A DNA stretch of 64,000 nt, from positions 1-64,000 of the forward strand of contig CACNWH010000002.1 in the NCBI GenBank assembly GCA_902624105.1, written 5' to 3'. A model generated the notes under the pieces. The model was given only the letters and a program-made list of their open reading frames with translations, was not told where the DNA came from and searched no databases. A program made the translations under genes and the position numbers. Positions 11,306 through 21,598 of the stretch are shown here, in pieces. Positions within the stretch are counted from its first letter, which is position 1, and the number at the start of each line of letters is the position of its first letter. The DNA comes from an uncultured Prochlorococcus sp. GTDB taxonomy: Bacteria > Cyanobacteriota > Cyanobacteriia > PCC-6307 > Cyanobiaceae.

Positions 11306-12829
11306 ATGGGATTGCCCTGGTATCGAGTTCACACAGTAGTTATTAACGACCCAGGTCGTTTACTAGCTGTGCATCTCATGCATACTGCATTATTAGCCGG
11401 CTGGGCCGGCTCAATGGCCCTTTATGAATTGGCCATTTTTGACCCTTCAGACCCTGTTTTTAATCCAATGTGGAGACAGGGTATGTACGTTATGCCATTT
11501 ATGGCAAGACTAGGAATTACTAGTAGTTGGAACGGATGGGATATAACCGGAGCAACTGGCGTTGATCCAGGTTTTTGGAGTTTTGAAGGTGTGGCAGCTG
11601 CACACATTGTATTTAGCGGACTTCTGATGCTCGCTTCAATTTGGCACTGGACATACTGGGACTTAGACCTTTGGGAAGACTCAAGAACTGGTGAACCAGC
11701 CCTTGATTTACCAAGAATTTTTGGTATCCATTTACTTCTAGCAGGTTTGACATGTTTTGGATTTGGAGCATTTCATTGTGCAAACGTAGGTATTTGGGTT
11801 TCTGATCCATATGGACTAACTGGTCACGTTGAACCAGTTGCCCCTTCATGGGGTGCTGAGGGATTTAATCCCTTTAATCCAGGAGGAATAGTAGCTAATC
11901 ATATTGCTGCTGGCCTCATGGGGATTATTGGGGGGATATTCCACATTACGAACAGACCAGGAGAAAGACTCTATAAGGCTCTTAAACTTGGGAGTCTTGA
12001 AGGTGTTTTGGCGAGTGCTCTCGCAGCTGTTCTATTCGTATCATTTGTAGTTGCAGGAACTATGTGGTACGGCTCAGCAACAACACCAATTGAGCTTTTT
12101 GGGCCTACAAGATATCAATGGGATTCAAGTTATTTCAAAACAGAAATTAATAGAAGAGTCCAAACAGCTATCGATAATGGAGCTACAAAAGAAGAAGCTT
12201 ATGCTTCAATCCCTGAGAAACTTGCTTTTTATGACTATGTAGGAAATAGTCCAGCCAAAGGAGGACTTTTCAGAGTTGGAGCTCTAGTTAATGGTGATGG
12301 CTTACCAACAGGTTGGCAAGGTCATATTTCCTTCCAAGACAAAGAGGGCAATGAACTAGAAGTTAGAAGAATACCCAATTTCTTCGAAAACTTCCCAGTT
12401 ATCCTTGAAGATAAAGAAGGTAACGTCAGAGCTGATATTCCATTTAGAAGAGCAGAAGCTAAGTATTCATTCGAACAAACTGGCATTACAGCAACTATTT
12501 ATGGTGGGGATCTAAATGGTCAAACATTTACTGACCCTGCTGTTGTAAAAAGGTTAGCTAGAAAAGCTCAACTAGGTGAAGCCTTTAAATTTGATAGAGA
12601 AACCTACAAATCAGATGGTGTATTCCGAAGCTCCCCAAGAGCATGGTTCACTTATGCACATTTGTGTTTTGGTTTGCTCTTCTTATTTGGTCATTGGTGG
12701 CATGCTTCAAGAACTCTATACAGAGAAAGATTCGCAGGAATTTCTGCTGATTTTGGAGATCAAGTAGAATTTGGTCTTTTCAAGAAGCTTGGTGATGAGA
12801 CCACAAGAAGGATACCTGGAAAGGTTTAA
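11306..12829 (+). CDS. psbB: Photosystem II CP47 chlorophyll apoprotein
   Basis: [43 protein letters not shown]...; canonical PsbB. Confidence 0.99.
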   Translation: MGLPWYRVHTVVINDPGRLLAVHLMHTALLAGWAGSMALYELAIFDPSDPVFNPMWRQGMYVMPFMARLGITSSWNGWDITGATGVDPGFWSFEGVAAAHIVFSGLLMLASIWHWTYWDLDLWEDSRTGEPALDLPRIFGIHLLLAGLTCFGFGAFHCANVGIWVSDPYGLTGHVEPVAPSWGAEGFNPFNPGGIVANHIAAGLMGIIGGIFHITNRPGERLYKALKLGSLEGVLASALAAVLFVSFVVAGTMWYGSATTPIELFGPTRYQWDSSYFKTEINRRVQTAIDNGATKEEAYASIPEKLAFYDYVGNSPAKGGLFRVGALVNGDGLPTGWQGHISFQDKEGNELEVRRIPNFFENFPVILEDKEGNVRADIPFRRAEAKYSFEQTGITATIYGGDLNGQTFTDPAVVKRLARKAQLGEAFKFDRETYKSDGVFRSSPRAWFTYAHLCFGLLFLFGHWWHASRTLYRERFAGISADFGDQVEFGLFKKLGDETTRRIPGKV

Positions 12830-12852
12830 TTAACATTATTTAATTTTTTCTC

Positions 12853-12957
12853 ATGGAAGCATTTGCTTACGTACTAATTTTAACTCTCGCAGTAGTTACC
12901 TTATTCTTTGCTGTCGCTTTTAGAGATCCTCCTAAATGGGATCAAAAAGATAGGTAA
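12853..12957 (+). CDS. psbT: Photosystem II reaction center protein T
   Basis: Hand-translated: [34 protein letters not shown]; directly after psbB. Confidence 0.97.
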   Translation: MEAFAYVLILTLAVVTLFFAVAFRDPPKWDQKDR

Positions 12958-12997
12958 AAAAAAACCTCACTTAAAATCTAAGTGAGGTTTTTTTTTT
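12958..12997 (+). terminator. Rho-independent terminator after psbB-psbT
   Basis: CCTCACTTA-AAATC-TAAGTGAGG stem followed by a T run. Confidence 0.93.
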
Positions 12998-13061
12998 GCG
13001 AAGCTTTTCATTAGGTTTAAAATTTACTAGTATTAGGGTTATGGCTCCTTTATTTGACTAG

Positions 13062-13541
13062 ATGCAGTGTCCAAATTGTCAAAATACAGATAGCAGAGTT
13101 TTAGAATCTAGATCTGCTGACACTGGTAAAAGTGTTAGGAGGAGAAGAGAATGTTTAAATTGCAGTTCAAGATTTACTACCTATGAAAGAATTGAATCAA
13201 TGCCAATAGTAGTAATAAAGAAAGATGGAAGTAGAGAACTTTTCAATAAAGATAAACTAATCAGAGGGATATCTCGCGCATGTGAGAAAACAACATTTTC
13301 AAGTGAGTCCATACTAAATTTTGTCGACTCCATAGAATCACATATTATTCAAGATTCAAATAAAGTTATTAAATCCTCGGAGATTGGAGAATTAATACTT
13401 GATAATCTACGGAATGCAAATGAGGTTGCCTATATAAGATTTGCTTCAGTGTATAGAAAATTTAATGGCGTAAAGGATTTTGTTGCAACTCTACAATCCT
13501 TAAAAAGTGCTTCCAAGAACGAATTAGCTTCAATACTCTAA
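13062..13541 (+). CDS. nrdR: Transcriptional repressor NrdR
   Basis: [45 protein letters not shown]; zinc ribbon plus ATP-cone. Confidence 0.98.
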   Translation: MQCPNCQNTDSRVLESRSADTGKSVRRRRECLNCSSRFTTYERIESMPIVVIKKDGSRELFNKDKLIRGISRACEKTTFSSESILNFVDSIESHIIQDSNKVIKSSEIGELILDNLRNANEVAYIRFASVYRKFNGVKDFVATLQSLKSASKNELASIL

Positions 13542-13580
13542 AATTAAGCATATTAAAGTGTAGAATGTTTAAGCGATATT

Positions 13581-13633
13581 GGTGTATTTATATTGCAGGC
13601 TGAATACACCCCCTCTCATACTACCTTTGGTAG
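13581..13633 (+). promoter_or_regulatory. Structured 5' leader of rpsA (two hairpins)
   Basis: GGTGTATT-N14-AATACACC (13581-13610) and CTACC-TTT-GGTAG (13621-13633) just before ATG at 13648. Confidence 0.5.
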
Positions 13634-13647
13634 ACTGCTAAAATCAA

Positions 13648-14742
13648 ATGAACGAAAATTCTCACGAGACATCAACAGAGACAACTGATGAAGTTAAAAC
13701 ATTAGATGTAAAAGAGGATGAAACAAACCCAGGGATCACTGAGAGTCCTGTATTAACAAATAAAGATATAGATATACCTTCTGCAGACGTATCCTCCAGT
13801 AGAAGAAATAATGATTTAGAGAATGCTGGTTTTACTCAAGAGGAATTTGCTTCTTTATTGGGAAAGTATGACTATAATTTCAAGCCAGGAGATCTTGTAA
13901 AAGGAACAGTTTTCGCTCTCGAACCAAAGGGTGCGATGATAGATATCGGAGCAAAAACCGCAGCATTCATGCCAATGCAAGAAGTCTCTATAAATAGAGT
14001 CGAGGGATTAAGTGATGTATTACAACCCTCTGAGTCAAGAGAATTCTTCATAATGACTGAAGAGAATGAGGATGGCCAGCTTGCACTATCAATCAGAAGA
14101 ATTGAGTATCAGAGGGCTTGGGAAAGAGTTAGACAATTACAAAAAGAAGATGCCACTATTTATTCTGAAGTTTTTGCAACAAATAGAGGTGGCGCATTAG
14201 TAAGAGTAGAAGGTTTAAGAGGTTTTATACCTGGATCTCATATTAGTGCACGTAAGATAAAAGAAGACCTTGAGGGAGAATATTTGCCATTAAAATTCTT
14301 AGAGGTTGATGAAGAAAGAAACCGTTTAGTACTCAGCCATAGAAGAGCCTTGGTTGAGAAGAAAATGAATAGATTAGAAGTGGGCGAAGTAGTTGTGGGA
14401 TCAGTGAAAGGAATTAAACCTTATGGAGCATTTATAGATATTGGTGGTGTAAGTGGACTTCTTCATATCTCTGAAATTAGTCATGAGCATATTGAAACTC
14501 CACATAATGTTCTAAACGTTAATGATCAAATGAAAGTTATGATAATAGATTTAGATTCTGAGAGAGGGAGAATTTCACTATCTACAAAAGCTTTAGAACC
14601 TGAACCAGGTGATATGCTCACAGACCCGCAAAAAGTCTTCAATAAAGCAGAAGAGATGGCTGCAAAATACAAGCAAATGTTATTTGAACAAACAGATGAA
14701 AATGAAGAGCAGCTAGCTACAGCAATTCCAGAGAATGAATAA
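13648..14742 (+). CDS. rpsA: 30S ribosomal protein S1
   Basis: Repeated S1 domains: FKPGDLVKGTVFALEPKGAMIDIGAKTAAFMP, LEVGEVVVGSVKGIKPYGAFIDIGGVSGLLHISEISHEHI. Confidence 0.97.
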   Translation: MNENSHETSTETTDEVKTLDVKEDETNPGITESPVLTNKDIDIPSADVSSSRRNNDLENAGFTQEEFASLLGKYDYNFKPGDLVKGTVFALEPKGAMIDIGAKTAAFMPMQEVSINRVEGLSDVLQPSESREFFIMTEENEDGQLALSIRRIEYQRAWERVRQLQKEDATIYSEVFATNRGGALVRVEGLRGFIPGSHISARKIKEDLEGEYLPLKFLEVDEERNRLVLSHRRALVEKKMNRLEVGEVVVGSVKGIKPYGAFIDIGGVSGLLHISEISHEHIETPHNVLNVNDQMKVMIIDLDSERGRISLSTKALEPEPGDMLTDPQKVFNKAEEMAAKYKQMLFEQTDENEEQLATAIPENE

Positions 14743-14894
14743 TCAATATTAAATTATCTTAATTAATAGATGATTATTTAAAGCAGATAGATTTTAGATC
14801 TAATTTAAATACATTAAAATCATTAAAATAAACATTAATACATTAATAGTATTTATCAATTTTGTTAACCTGACCTATATGAGTAAATAATGAG

Positions 14895-16145
14895 ATGAGC
14901 AACTTTGTCTTCACTTCTGAATCAGTTACAGAAGGTCATCCAGATAAAATATGTGATCAAATAAGTGATGCAGTTCTTGATGCTCTTCTCTACCAAGATC
15001 CATCCAGCAGAGTGGCATGTGAGACGGTTGTTAATACAGGTCTTTGTCTCTTAACAGGAGAAATTACAACTAAAGCGAAAGTTGATTACATCAAAATCGC
15101 AAGAAATGTTATTGATCAAATTGGGTATAGAGGTTTTAAGGCGGGCGGCTTTGAGGCAAATAGCTGTGCCGTTTTGGTAGCATTAGATGAACAGTCTCCT
15201 GACATCGCGCAAGGAGTAGATGAGGCTGACGATAATAACGAGGATACCAAGAATAATATTGGGGCTGGGGATCAGGGAATAATGTTTGGTTATGCTTGCG
15301 ATGAAACGCCGGAGCTAATGCCTCTGCCAATTAGCTTGGCGCATAGACTAGCTAGACAACTATCAAAAATTAGACATGAAAATATTCTTAACTACCTCTT
15401 GCCTGATGGAAAAACTCAAGTCAGTGTTAATTATCAAGATGATAAACCAGAATCAATTAATACAATTTTGATTTCTACACAACACTTATCTGAAGTAGAA
15501 GGATTAACAAATGAAAAAGAAATAAGAGAAAAAATAACCCAAGATCTTTGGGACAATGTAGTACTACCAGCTACTCATGACTTAGAGATAAAACCTCAGA
15601 AAGAAAAGACAAGATTTCTTGTTAACCCTACAGGGAAATTTGTAGTAGGAGGGCCTCAGGGTGATGCGGGGTTGACTGGTAGAAAAATTATTGTTGATAC
15701 TTATGGTGGGTATGCTAGGCATGGTGGTGGAGCCTTCTCAGGTAAAGATCCTACAAAAGTTGATAGATCAGCTGCATACGCTGCAAGATACGTTGCGAAA
15801 TCAATTGTTAAAGCAAAATTTGCCAAAAAAGCCGAAGTTCAATTAAGTTATGCAATTGGTGTAGCTAATCCAATATCAATACTTATAGAAACTTTTGGAA
15901 CTGGAATATATTCTCAATCTGACTTGATTGAAATTATTAAAAATAATTTTGATCTAAGACCTGCCTCAATTCTGGAGGAATTTGATTTAAGAAATTTACC
16001 TAAGAAAATGGGCGGTGAATTTTTTGTTAAAACTGCAGCTTATGGACATTTTGGTAGAGATGATTTATCTTTACCGTGGGAAAATGTAGATGAGAAAGTA
16101 ATAGATTTAATAAACTCTGCTGGAAATTACTCAAAAATTATTTAA
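14895..16145 (+). CDS. metK: S-adenosylmethionine synthase
   Basis: [45 protein letters not shown]. Confidence 0.99.
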   Translation: MSNFVFTSESVTEGHPDKICDQISDAVLDALLYQDPSSRVACETVVNTGLCLLTGEITTKAKVDYIKIARNVIDQIGYRGFKAGGFEANSCAVLVALDEQSPDIAQGVDEADDNNEDTKNNIGAGDQGIMFGYACDETPELMPLPISLAHRLARQLSKIRHENILNYLLPDGKTQVSVNYQDDKPESINTILISTQHLSEVEGLTNEKEIREKITQDLWDNVVLPATHDLEIKPQKEKTRFLVNPTGKFVVGGPQGDAGLTGRKIIVDTYGGYARHGGGAFSGKDPTKVDRSAAYAARYVAKSIVKAKFAKKAEVQLSYAIGVANPISILIETFGTGIYSQSDLIEIIKNNFDLRPASILEEFDLRNLPKKMGGEFFVKTAAYGHFGRDDLSLPWENVDEKVIDLINSAGNYSKII

Positions 16146-17377
16146 TGACTAATGAATATTTTGGGGGCTTAGATTTTGGATCTAGCGGAGCCAGAATATC
16201 TATCATCAATAATTCAGAAGAAATCATCTTTGATGATTCTTGTACTTATGATTATGAATTTAAGAATCCAGAAGGATGGATAAATTCCTGCATTAAATTA
16301 TTTAAAGGAATACCAACTCAAATAAAAATAAATTTATCAAGATTATCTATTTCTGGGACTTCAGGAACTCTAGTACCTTGTGGATCAAATGGCATTATCT
16401 TAGGAAATTCGATACCTTATAACGAAGCGTGCACTACAAATTCTAAAAAACTAAATTTAATTGCTGGAGAAAATAAATTCTTAAATAACCCATATAGTAG
16501 TTTGGCAAAAGCGATTAAATTAATCGATATATTTGGTGAAGATATTATTTTAAGGCATCAATCCGACTGGATATCAGGATGGTTTTTAAATGATTGGAGC
16601 TACGGGGAAGAAGGTAATAATATAAAACTAGGTTGGAATATTGCGAGCAAATCATGGCCTGCAAGTTTTGACTCATTTTCTTTAAAAAAATCACTCCCAT
16701 TAATAAAAAAAAGTGGAAGTTTTTTAGGTAAAATTAATCAATCAATCGCAAGTTTACTTGGAATAAGTGAGCATCTTTTACTAATTTCTGGAACAACTGA
16801 TTCAAATGCAGCATTTATAGCTGCTCAGGTAAAAGAAAATGAGGGATTAACAATCTTAGGTACGACAATTGTTTTAAAGCAAATAATTAAAAAAACCTTT
16901 AGCCACCCTGGGATTACAATGCATAGAGTTAATGGTAATTGGATTTGTGGTGGATCTTCTAATGCTGGCTGTGGAGTTTTATCAAAATTTTTCTCTGATT
17001 TAGAAATTAAAGAATTAAGTCAACAAATAAATCCAAGAAAAAAAACACATCTCAATTATCTTCCTTTAAACTCTCAGGGAGAAAGGTTCCCCAGCAATGA
17101 TCCATACTTAAAGCCAATAATTAAACCAAGACCTGTTAGTGATGCATTATTTCTACATGGTTTACTTGAAGGTTTAGCTAAGATTGAATTAAAAGGATGG
17201 CGAAAACTTAAAGATTTTTCAGGATATTTTCCAAAAAAAATTATTACGATAGGAGGTGGTTCAAAAAACGCCCAGTGGAAATCAATAAGAGAAAAAACAC
17301 TTAAAATCCCTGTAATAAATTCAAATAAATCAACTGCATTTGGATCAGCACTTATTGCCTTAAACGCTGATTTTTAG
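16145..17377 (+). CDS. FGGY-family carbohydrate kinase
   Basis: FGGLDFGSSGARISIIN, LLISGTTDSNAAFIAAQV, ITIGGGSKNAQWKSIREKTLKIPV motifs; overlaps the metK stop. Confidence 0.85.
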   Translation: MTNEYFGGLDFGSSGARISIINNSEEIIFDDSCTYDYEFKNPEGWINSCIKLFKGIPTQIKINLSRLSISGTSGTLVPCGSNGIILGNSIPYNEACTTNSKKLNLIAGENKFLNNPYSSLAKAIKLIDIFGEDIILRHQSDWISGWFLNDWSYGEEGNNIKLGWNIASKSWPASFDSFSLKKSLPLIKKSGSFLGKINQSIASLLGISEHLLLISGTTDSNAAFIAAQVKENEGLTILGTTIVLKQIIKKTFSHPGITMHRVNGNWICGGSSNAGCGVLSKFFSDLEIKELSQQINPRKKTHLNYLPLNSQGERFPSNDPYLKPIIKPRPVSDALFLHGLLEGLAKIELKGWRKLKDFSGYFPKKIITIGGGSKNAQWKSIREKTLKIPVINSNKSTAFGSALIALNADF

Positions 17378-17487
17378 AATTTTTTGTCAATCCATTATCT
17401 AATTTTTCTTCAAATAAACATAATTTACAAACAATTTATTGAGATGGGGTTCCGCAAATTACATTCACTATCTAAAGTATTAATAGA

Positions 17488-17560
17488 GCCGGGATAGCTC
17501 AGTTGGTAGAGCAGGCGACTGAAAATCGCCGTGTCCCCAGTTCAAATCTGGGTCCTGGCA
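17488..17560 (+). tRNA. tRNA-Phe (anticodon GAA)
   Basis: GCCGGGA...TCCTGGC acceptor, TAGCTCAGTTGGTAGAGC D arm, anticodon loop CTGAAAA, GTTCAAATC T arm. Confidence 0.97.
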
Positions 17561-17592
17561 CCTCTATTCTTTATATGAATGGGGACAAATTA

Positions 17593-17616
17593 GCACTCCT
17601 TAGGGAGTGCTTTTTT
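17593..17616 (+). terminator. Rho-independent terminator after tRNA-Phe
   Basis: GCACTCC-TTAG-GGAGTGC followed by TTTTTT. Confidence 0.88.
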
Positions 17617-17870
17617 GTTGGAAAGAGTGTATTTGCAAGGGGTCTAAGAAGACAAAATATACACTTAAAAGGTATAAAAGGGCATCTTACTGAGAATATT
17701 TTTGGGAATATTATTAAAATGTTAATTGACTCAAAAAGTATCTATTAATATAGTCCCCAGAACTAACATTACAATTTGTTTTCAAAAATATTGACTCATC
17801 AGCACAAATCATCATTTAAAATACATAAAAAATTCACAAAAATTAGAATTTTTTTTCAAAAGAAAATTAA

Positions 17871-18074
17871 ATGCCTAAAATTCCACCACACTTCATAATT
17901 GAGGAAGATAACAAGGTAGTATTTTTAATTAAAGGTGTATTTCCAAAACACTTAATCTTGAAGGATTACATGCCTTACTTTCCAAAAGCATTTAAAGGTA
18001 CCGTAATAAGATGCGAAGAAAGTTTCTACAAAATGAGAATTAAAGTTAATTCAAAAAATGACAAGAAAATCTAA
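17871..18074 (+). CDS. Small hypothetical protein, tandem paralog A
   Basis: 67 aa ORF alignable with the next ORF (PHFIIEEDNKVVFLIKGVFPKHLILKDYMPYFPKAFKGTV). Confidence 0.72.
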   Translation: MPKIPPHFIIEEDNKVVFLIKGVFPKHLILKDYMPYFPKAFKGTVIRCEESFYKMRIKVNSKNDKKI

Positions 18075-18309
18075 ATATACAGCTAAATACAAAAAAGGAA
18101 AAAGAAAAAATCCAATACCATTTCCTCACATTGTCTTAGTTGAGAAAAAAGAAGTGTATTTTCGAATAGATTCTGGTTGGCCTGCTTCACTTACCGTCAA
18201 ACCAATCATGAGAGAGCATTTTCCTGATGACTTTACAGGAATTATTGCTTCAGTTCAGACTTGGGAAAAATTAATGAGAGAATTAGATCCTAATAATAAA
18301 ATTGATTAA
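18058..18309 (+). CDS. Small hypothetical protein, tandem paralog B
   Basis: 83 aa ORF alignable with the preceding ORF (PHIVLVEKKEVYFRIDSGWPASLTVKPIMREHFPDDFTGII); 17-nt overlap with paralog A. Confidence 0.72.
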   Translation: MTRKSKYTAKYKKGKRKNPIPFPHIVLVEKKEVYFRIDSGWPASLTVKPIMREHFPDDFTGIIASVQTWEKLMRELDPNNKID

Positions 18310-18446
18310 AAATTCCCCTTAAAACTTCTAATTTAATTAATCCAAAAGGCTTAAATTATCTGTCAATAAATTATTCTTCTAAAAATCCTTCAAGACATTA
18401 AGAAGAGTTTAAGATAACTTTAGTTCACGAGCAATCCTTTTTAATT

Positions 18447-18740
18447 ATGTTTGTAAGTATAGATTTATGCTTAGTTCCAATAGGAGTTGGAACTTCCTTA
18501 TCACCCTATATTAGAGAATGCAAAAAAATTATTGAGAAGAGTAATTTAACTCATCAACTTGGGCCAAATGGAACTGCTATTGAAGGTGATTGGGAAGATG
18601 TATTTAATTGCGTAAAAAAATGCCATGAAAAAATCCATCAAAAAGGTGCTCCAAGGATATATACAACCATCAAAGTAAACACAAGAATTGACAAGTTACA
18701 AAGTTTCAAAGATAAAATAAAAAGTGTATTAGATAATTAA
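18447..18740 (+). CDS. MTH1187/YqgV-family (DUF77) thiamine-binding-type protein
   Basis: MFVSIDLCLVPIGVGTSLSPYIRECKKIIEKSNLTHQLGPNGTAIEGDWEDVF; DUF77-like pattern. Confidence 0.85.
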   Translation: MFVSIDLCLVPIGVGTSLSPYIRECKKIIEKSNLTHQLGPNGTAIEGDWEDVFNCVKKCHEKIHQKGAPRIYTTIKVNTRIDKLQSFKDKIKSVLDN

Positions 18741-18813
18741 ATAAGTATCTCAAAAAAACAAATAATAAAACTTTAAGATTGGATTAAGGGAATACGAGAT
18801 AAACATATTATAT

Positions 18814-19221
18814 TTACTTTTCAAAACTACAAACTTGATTGATCACACCTAGCAAAAGTTTATCGCCGTTTGGATATTTCCATTTTGCATTAATATTCTC
18901 AAATTCATTAAATTCATCTGCTCCCACAGCCACATCTCTGAAAGTCTTTTCAGTACAATTTATGTCCATTGTATAGAGAATATCTTTAGTTATATCACTT
19001 TTAGTTTTTGGAATAAATTTACTTAAAACTCTGCGAGTACCATCTTCATTAATTTGGATACTTTTTTGATCCCATACTTGCTCACCATACTTACTTCGTG
19101 GGACGCCAACCCAATTATGTGAAAGTGCATTTACTTGTACTGGAATAATATTAGTTAAAAATATCAAAAGGTAAGCAAATAAAATCTTAAAAGTATTCAA
19201 AATTAAGCAGACATTCTGCAA
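18814..19221 (-). CDS. Hypothetical exported protein
   Basis: 135 aa ORF with N-terminal hydrophobic segment (TFKILFAYLLIFLTNIIPVQVNA). Confidence 0.65.
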   Translation of the reverse strand: MQNVCLILNTFKILFAYLLIFLTNIIPVQVNALSHNWVGVPRSKYGEQVWDQKSIQINEDGTRRVLSKFIPKTKSDITKDILYTMDINCTEKTFRDVAVGADEFNEFENINAKWKYPNGDKLLLGVINQVCSFEK

Positions 19222-19469
19222 TTAGCATAGCAATTTAATTCCTGCTAAAGATAAACATAATTACAAGGAAACTTTAGCGTTAATTATAAGTAATAACAAT
19301 ATTAGAGAGACAATGATTAAAGAGATAAATTAAATTAAATAAATAAAAAGATTTATTGTGATTTTGTTTAGAAATATTTAATAGACTCTTAATCAAGATT
19401 AAAGCTATATTTACTTATGATTTAAACCTTATTGATGTTTATAAAAAAATTCAACTTAGATCTTGAGAG

Positions 19470-20108
19470 ATGAAGAAATTAAAAAAGTTCCTTTTAATTT
19501 CCCTATGCGTATTTACTGCAATCCTTTTTTACTATTTTATAGTCATTGAATGGAAAGAAGAGATTAATCAGATTGTTCAAAGTATGGGGCCATGGGCGCC
19601 GATTGGAATATTTATTCTTCGTGGAATTAGTACTATTTTTCCAGTAATATCAAATCTTCCATATGCAATCCTTGCTGGAACTGTTCTTGATTTCAAAACT
19701 GCATATTTCACTATCTTCTTTTCTGATTTCATCTCTTGTCAAATTGCTTTTTTAATCGCAAGAAAGTTAGGAAGAAATCCTGTAAAACGCATAGTTGGAA
19801 ATAAAGCAATGAATAGAATTGAAAGTTTTAATGAAAATCAACTTGAGGGAAATTTCTTTTTAATGACTGGAGTCTTAATGACAGGACTCTTTGATTTTCT
19901 TAGTTATGGACTTGGACTGGGTGGCACCAAGTGGCGAATATTTACTTTTTCTTTGCTCCTATGTCTCATTATCTTTGATGCTGTAGCTGTTGCAGTAGGT
20001 GCAGGATTAGCTGATGCGGTCTATATAGGATTTGCGATGATAGGTATGTTTGGTCTTGCCATTATTACTGGTTTAATAAAAAAAAGAGTTTCCATCTCAA
20101 AAGGATAA
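19470..20108 (+). CDS. TVP38/TMEM64-family (SNARE-associated/DedA-like) membrane protein
   Basis: VQSMGPWAPIGIFILRGISTIFPVISNLPYAILAGTVLDFKTAYF...; TVP38 pattern. Confidence 0.8.
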   Translation: MKKLKKFLLISLCVFTAILFYYFIVIEWKEEINQIVQSMGPWAPIGIFILRGISTIFPVISNLPYAILAGTVLDFKTAYFTIFFSDFISCQIAFLIARKLGRNPVKRIVGNKAMNRIESFNENQLEGNFFLMTGVLMTGLFDFLSYGLGLGGTKWRIFTFSLLLCLIIFDAVAVAVGAGLADAVYIGFAMIGMFGLAIITGLIKKRVSISKG

Positions 20109-20384
20109 TTTAAAAATTTTCACCAACTCAACCTTAATAAAATATATAATTTTGAATTTAAATTTGTTTTGATATTGATAATTTAATTATTAAACTATTT
20201 CCCCTCTTACTCTTTAAAATAAAGATCTTTACAAATAACCTTTTTTTTTAATAATCTATCTTTTTCATAATTATCCTAAATTATTTTAATGTAATTCAAA
20301 AGATATGACATTTTGCAAAAAAATATTTTGATGGTATAAATTTATGCAAGAATAAGTAACTGTAAAAGAAATTGTTATTTACGA

Positions 20385-20564
20385 ATGACTCAATTTAGAC
20401 CGACATCTTATAAACGTCCTGGAGAGCAAATATCAACTACACCATCTGGAACTAAAATAACTTCTGCTAAAAATTTAATGATAGATTCAATGGTAAGAAT
20501 GATTCAAAAAGCAACAAATCATTCAGTAGAAGAAAAACTTGAAGAAGAATTTAATAACAATTAA
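20385..20564 (+). CDS. Small conserved-type hypothetical (59 aa) upstream of cpeS
   Basis: Hand-translated: MTQFRPTSYKRPGEQISTTPSGTKITSAKNLMIDSMVRMIQKATNHSVEEKLEEEFNNN*; overlaps the start of the CpeS-like ORF. Not in the ORF track. Confidence 0.6.
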   Translation: MTQFRPTSYKRPGEQISTTPSGTKITSAKNLMIDSMVRMIQKATNHSVEEKLEEEFNNN

Positions 20565-21078
20565 AGAATTTATTGATAAAAGTATTGGTGAGTGGAAATC
20601 TATAAGGAGTACACACACATTGGCTTTCCAAGAATTTGAAAACACCAATAGCAGTTTAATAATTTCATATCAAGATATAAATTGTGACGAGGTTTTAGAA
20701 ATGAAAAATAAATTCAAATCCTCTCAAGATATATCATTCGCAATTCAAATTTCCTGGCAATCTATTAGTGAATGGGAAACCGAAATTAAATCTCAAGAAA
20801 GTAATACAATTTTGATTTTTTGTCCAAAAGATGAATATTCAGGGAACTTAATAAAGGACAAGGGATATGCAGAGAAAATTCCTTCCTCTTCTCGATATTA
20901 CATGGACGAAAATAAAACTTTTAATATTCAGTCTGATTACAATACCACAATTAGTGAGGAAAGAATTTGGTTTCTATCTAAAAACGTTCGCGCCAGATAT
21001 TCAATTATTAAAAATAAAAATAATAATGGTATATTACAAACATCCCATGCCACTGAGATAAGAAAAATAATTACCTGA
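20539..21078 (+). CDS. cpeS: CpeS/CpcS-family phycobiliprotein lyase
   Basis: MTIKEFIDKSIGEWKSIRSTHTLAFQEFENTNSSL-type N-terminus and ERIWFLSKNVRARYSIIK; faces cpeB convergently. Confidence 0.82.
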   Translation: MKKNLITIKEFIDKSIGEWKSIRSTHTLAFQEFENTNSSLIISYQDINCDEVLEMKNKFKSSQDISFAIQISWQSISEWETEIKSQESNTILIFCPKDEYSGNLIKDKGYAEKIPSSSRYYMDENKTFNIQSDYNTTISEERIWFLSKNVRARYSIIKNKNNNGILQTSHATEIRKIIT

Positions 21079-21598
21079 GTAAATTAACTATTTTCTCAAA
21101 ATAAATTTGTGTTTCATTAATTAGATTTGTCATTATTACCTTGTTCTCAGCAGTTAAATTCATTGTGGTTTTTATATCAGATATAGTTGCATCTCTAATC
21201 AGCTCTACAACTCTTATTGCATTAGGGATAGGAACACCTAGAGACAAGTAAGTATTTTTTAGATCTCTTAAACAACTTTTTTCCAAAATAGAATCATCGT
21301 TAGTAATTAATAGATAAGTAACATATCTAAGAATAATTTCACCATCTCTAAGGCAGACAGACATATTATTTGTAGTGTTAATAGAATTATGGATATTTAA
21401 AGAATTTTCTTTCTCACAAATCATTGCTGTAACAGCATCTGCAGCAATAGCATGTGAATTATTTGTTATTGAAATAATTGCATCTAATCTAGAATTTGCA
21501 GTATTTACAAACTCCTCAATGCTTTCAAAATTCTTATCAAGTAATTTTGAAATTTGAAAATGTTTTGGAAGAAGTTTATTATCGCTAAGATTTGGCAT
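21071..21598 (-). CDS. cpeB: Degenerate phycoerythrin beta subunit
   Basis: DAVTAMICEKE...NNMSVCLRDGEIILRYVTYLLITNDDSILEKSCLRDLKNTYLSLGVPIPNAIRVVELI matches the CpeB core. Confidence 0.92.
   Translation of the reverse strand: MPNLSDNKLLPKHFQISKLLDKNFESIEEFVNTANSRLDAIISITNNSHAIAADAVTAMICEKENSLNIHNSINTTNNMSVCLRDGEIILRYVTYLLITNDDSILEKSCLRDLKNTYLSLGVPIPNAIRVVELIRDATISDIKTTMNLTAENKVIMTNLINETQIYFEKIVNLLR

Noticed and set aside
14743-14894. Possible SAM riboswitch upstream of metK
   Set aside because: The leader is AT-rich with no recognisable conserved riboswitch core by eye.
17503-17748. 81-aa ORF beginning inside tRNA-Phe
   Set aside because: It reads through the tRNA and its terminator hairpin; no protein family was recognised. 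A possible integration-site remnant was considered, but I saw no repeat of the tRNA 3' end nearby.
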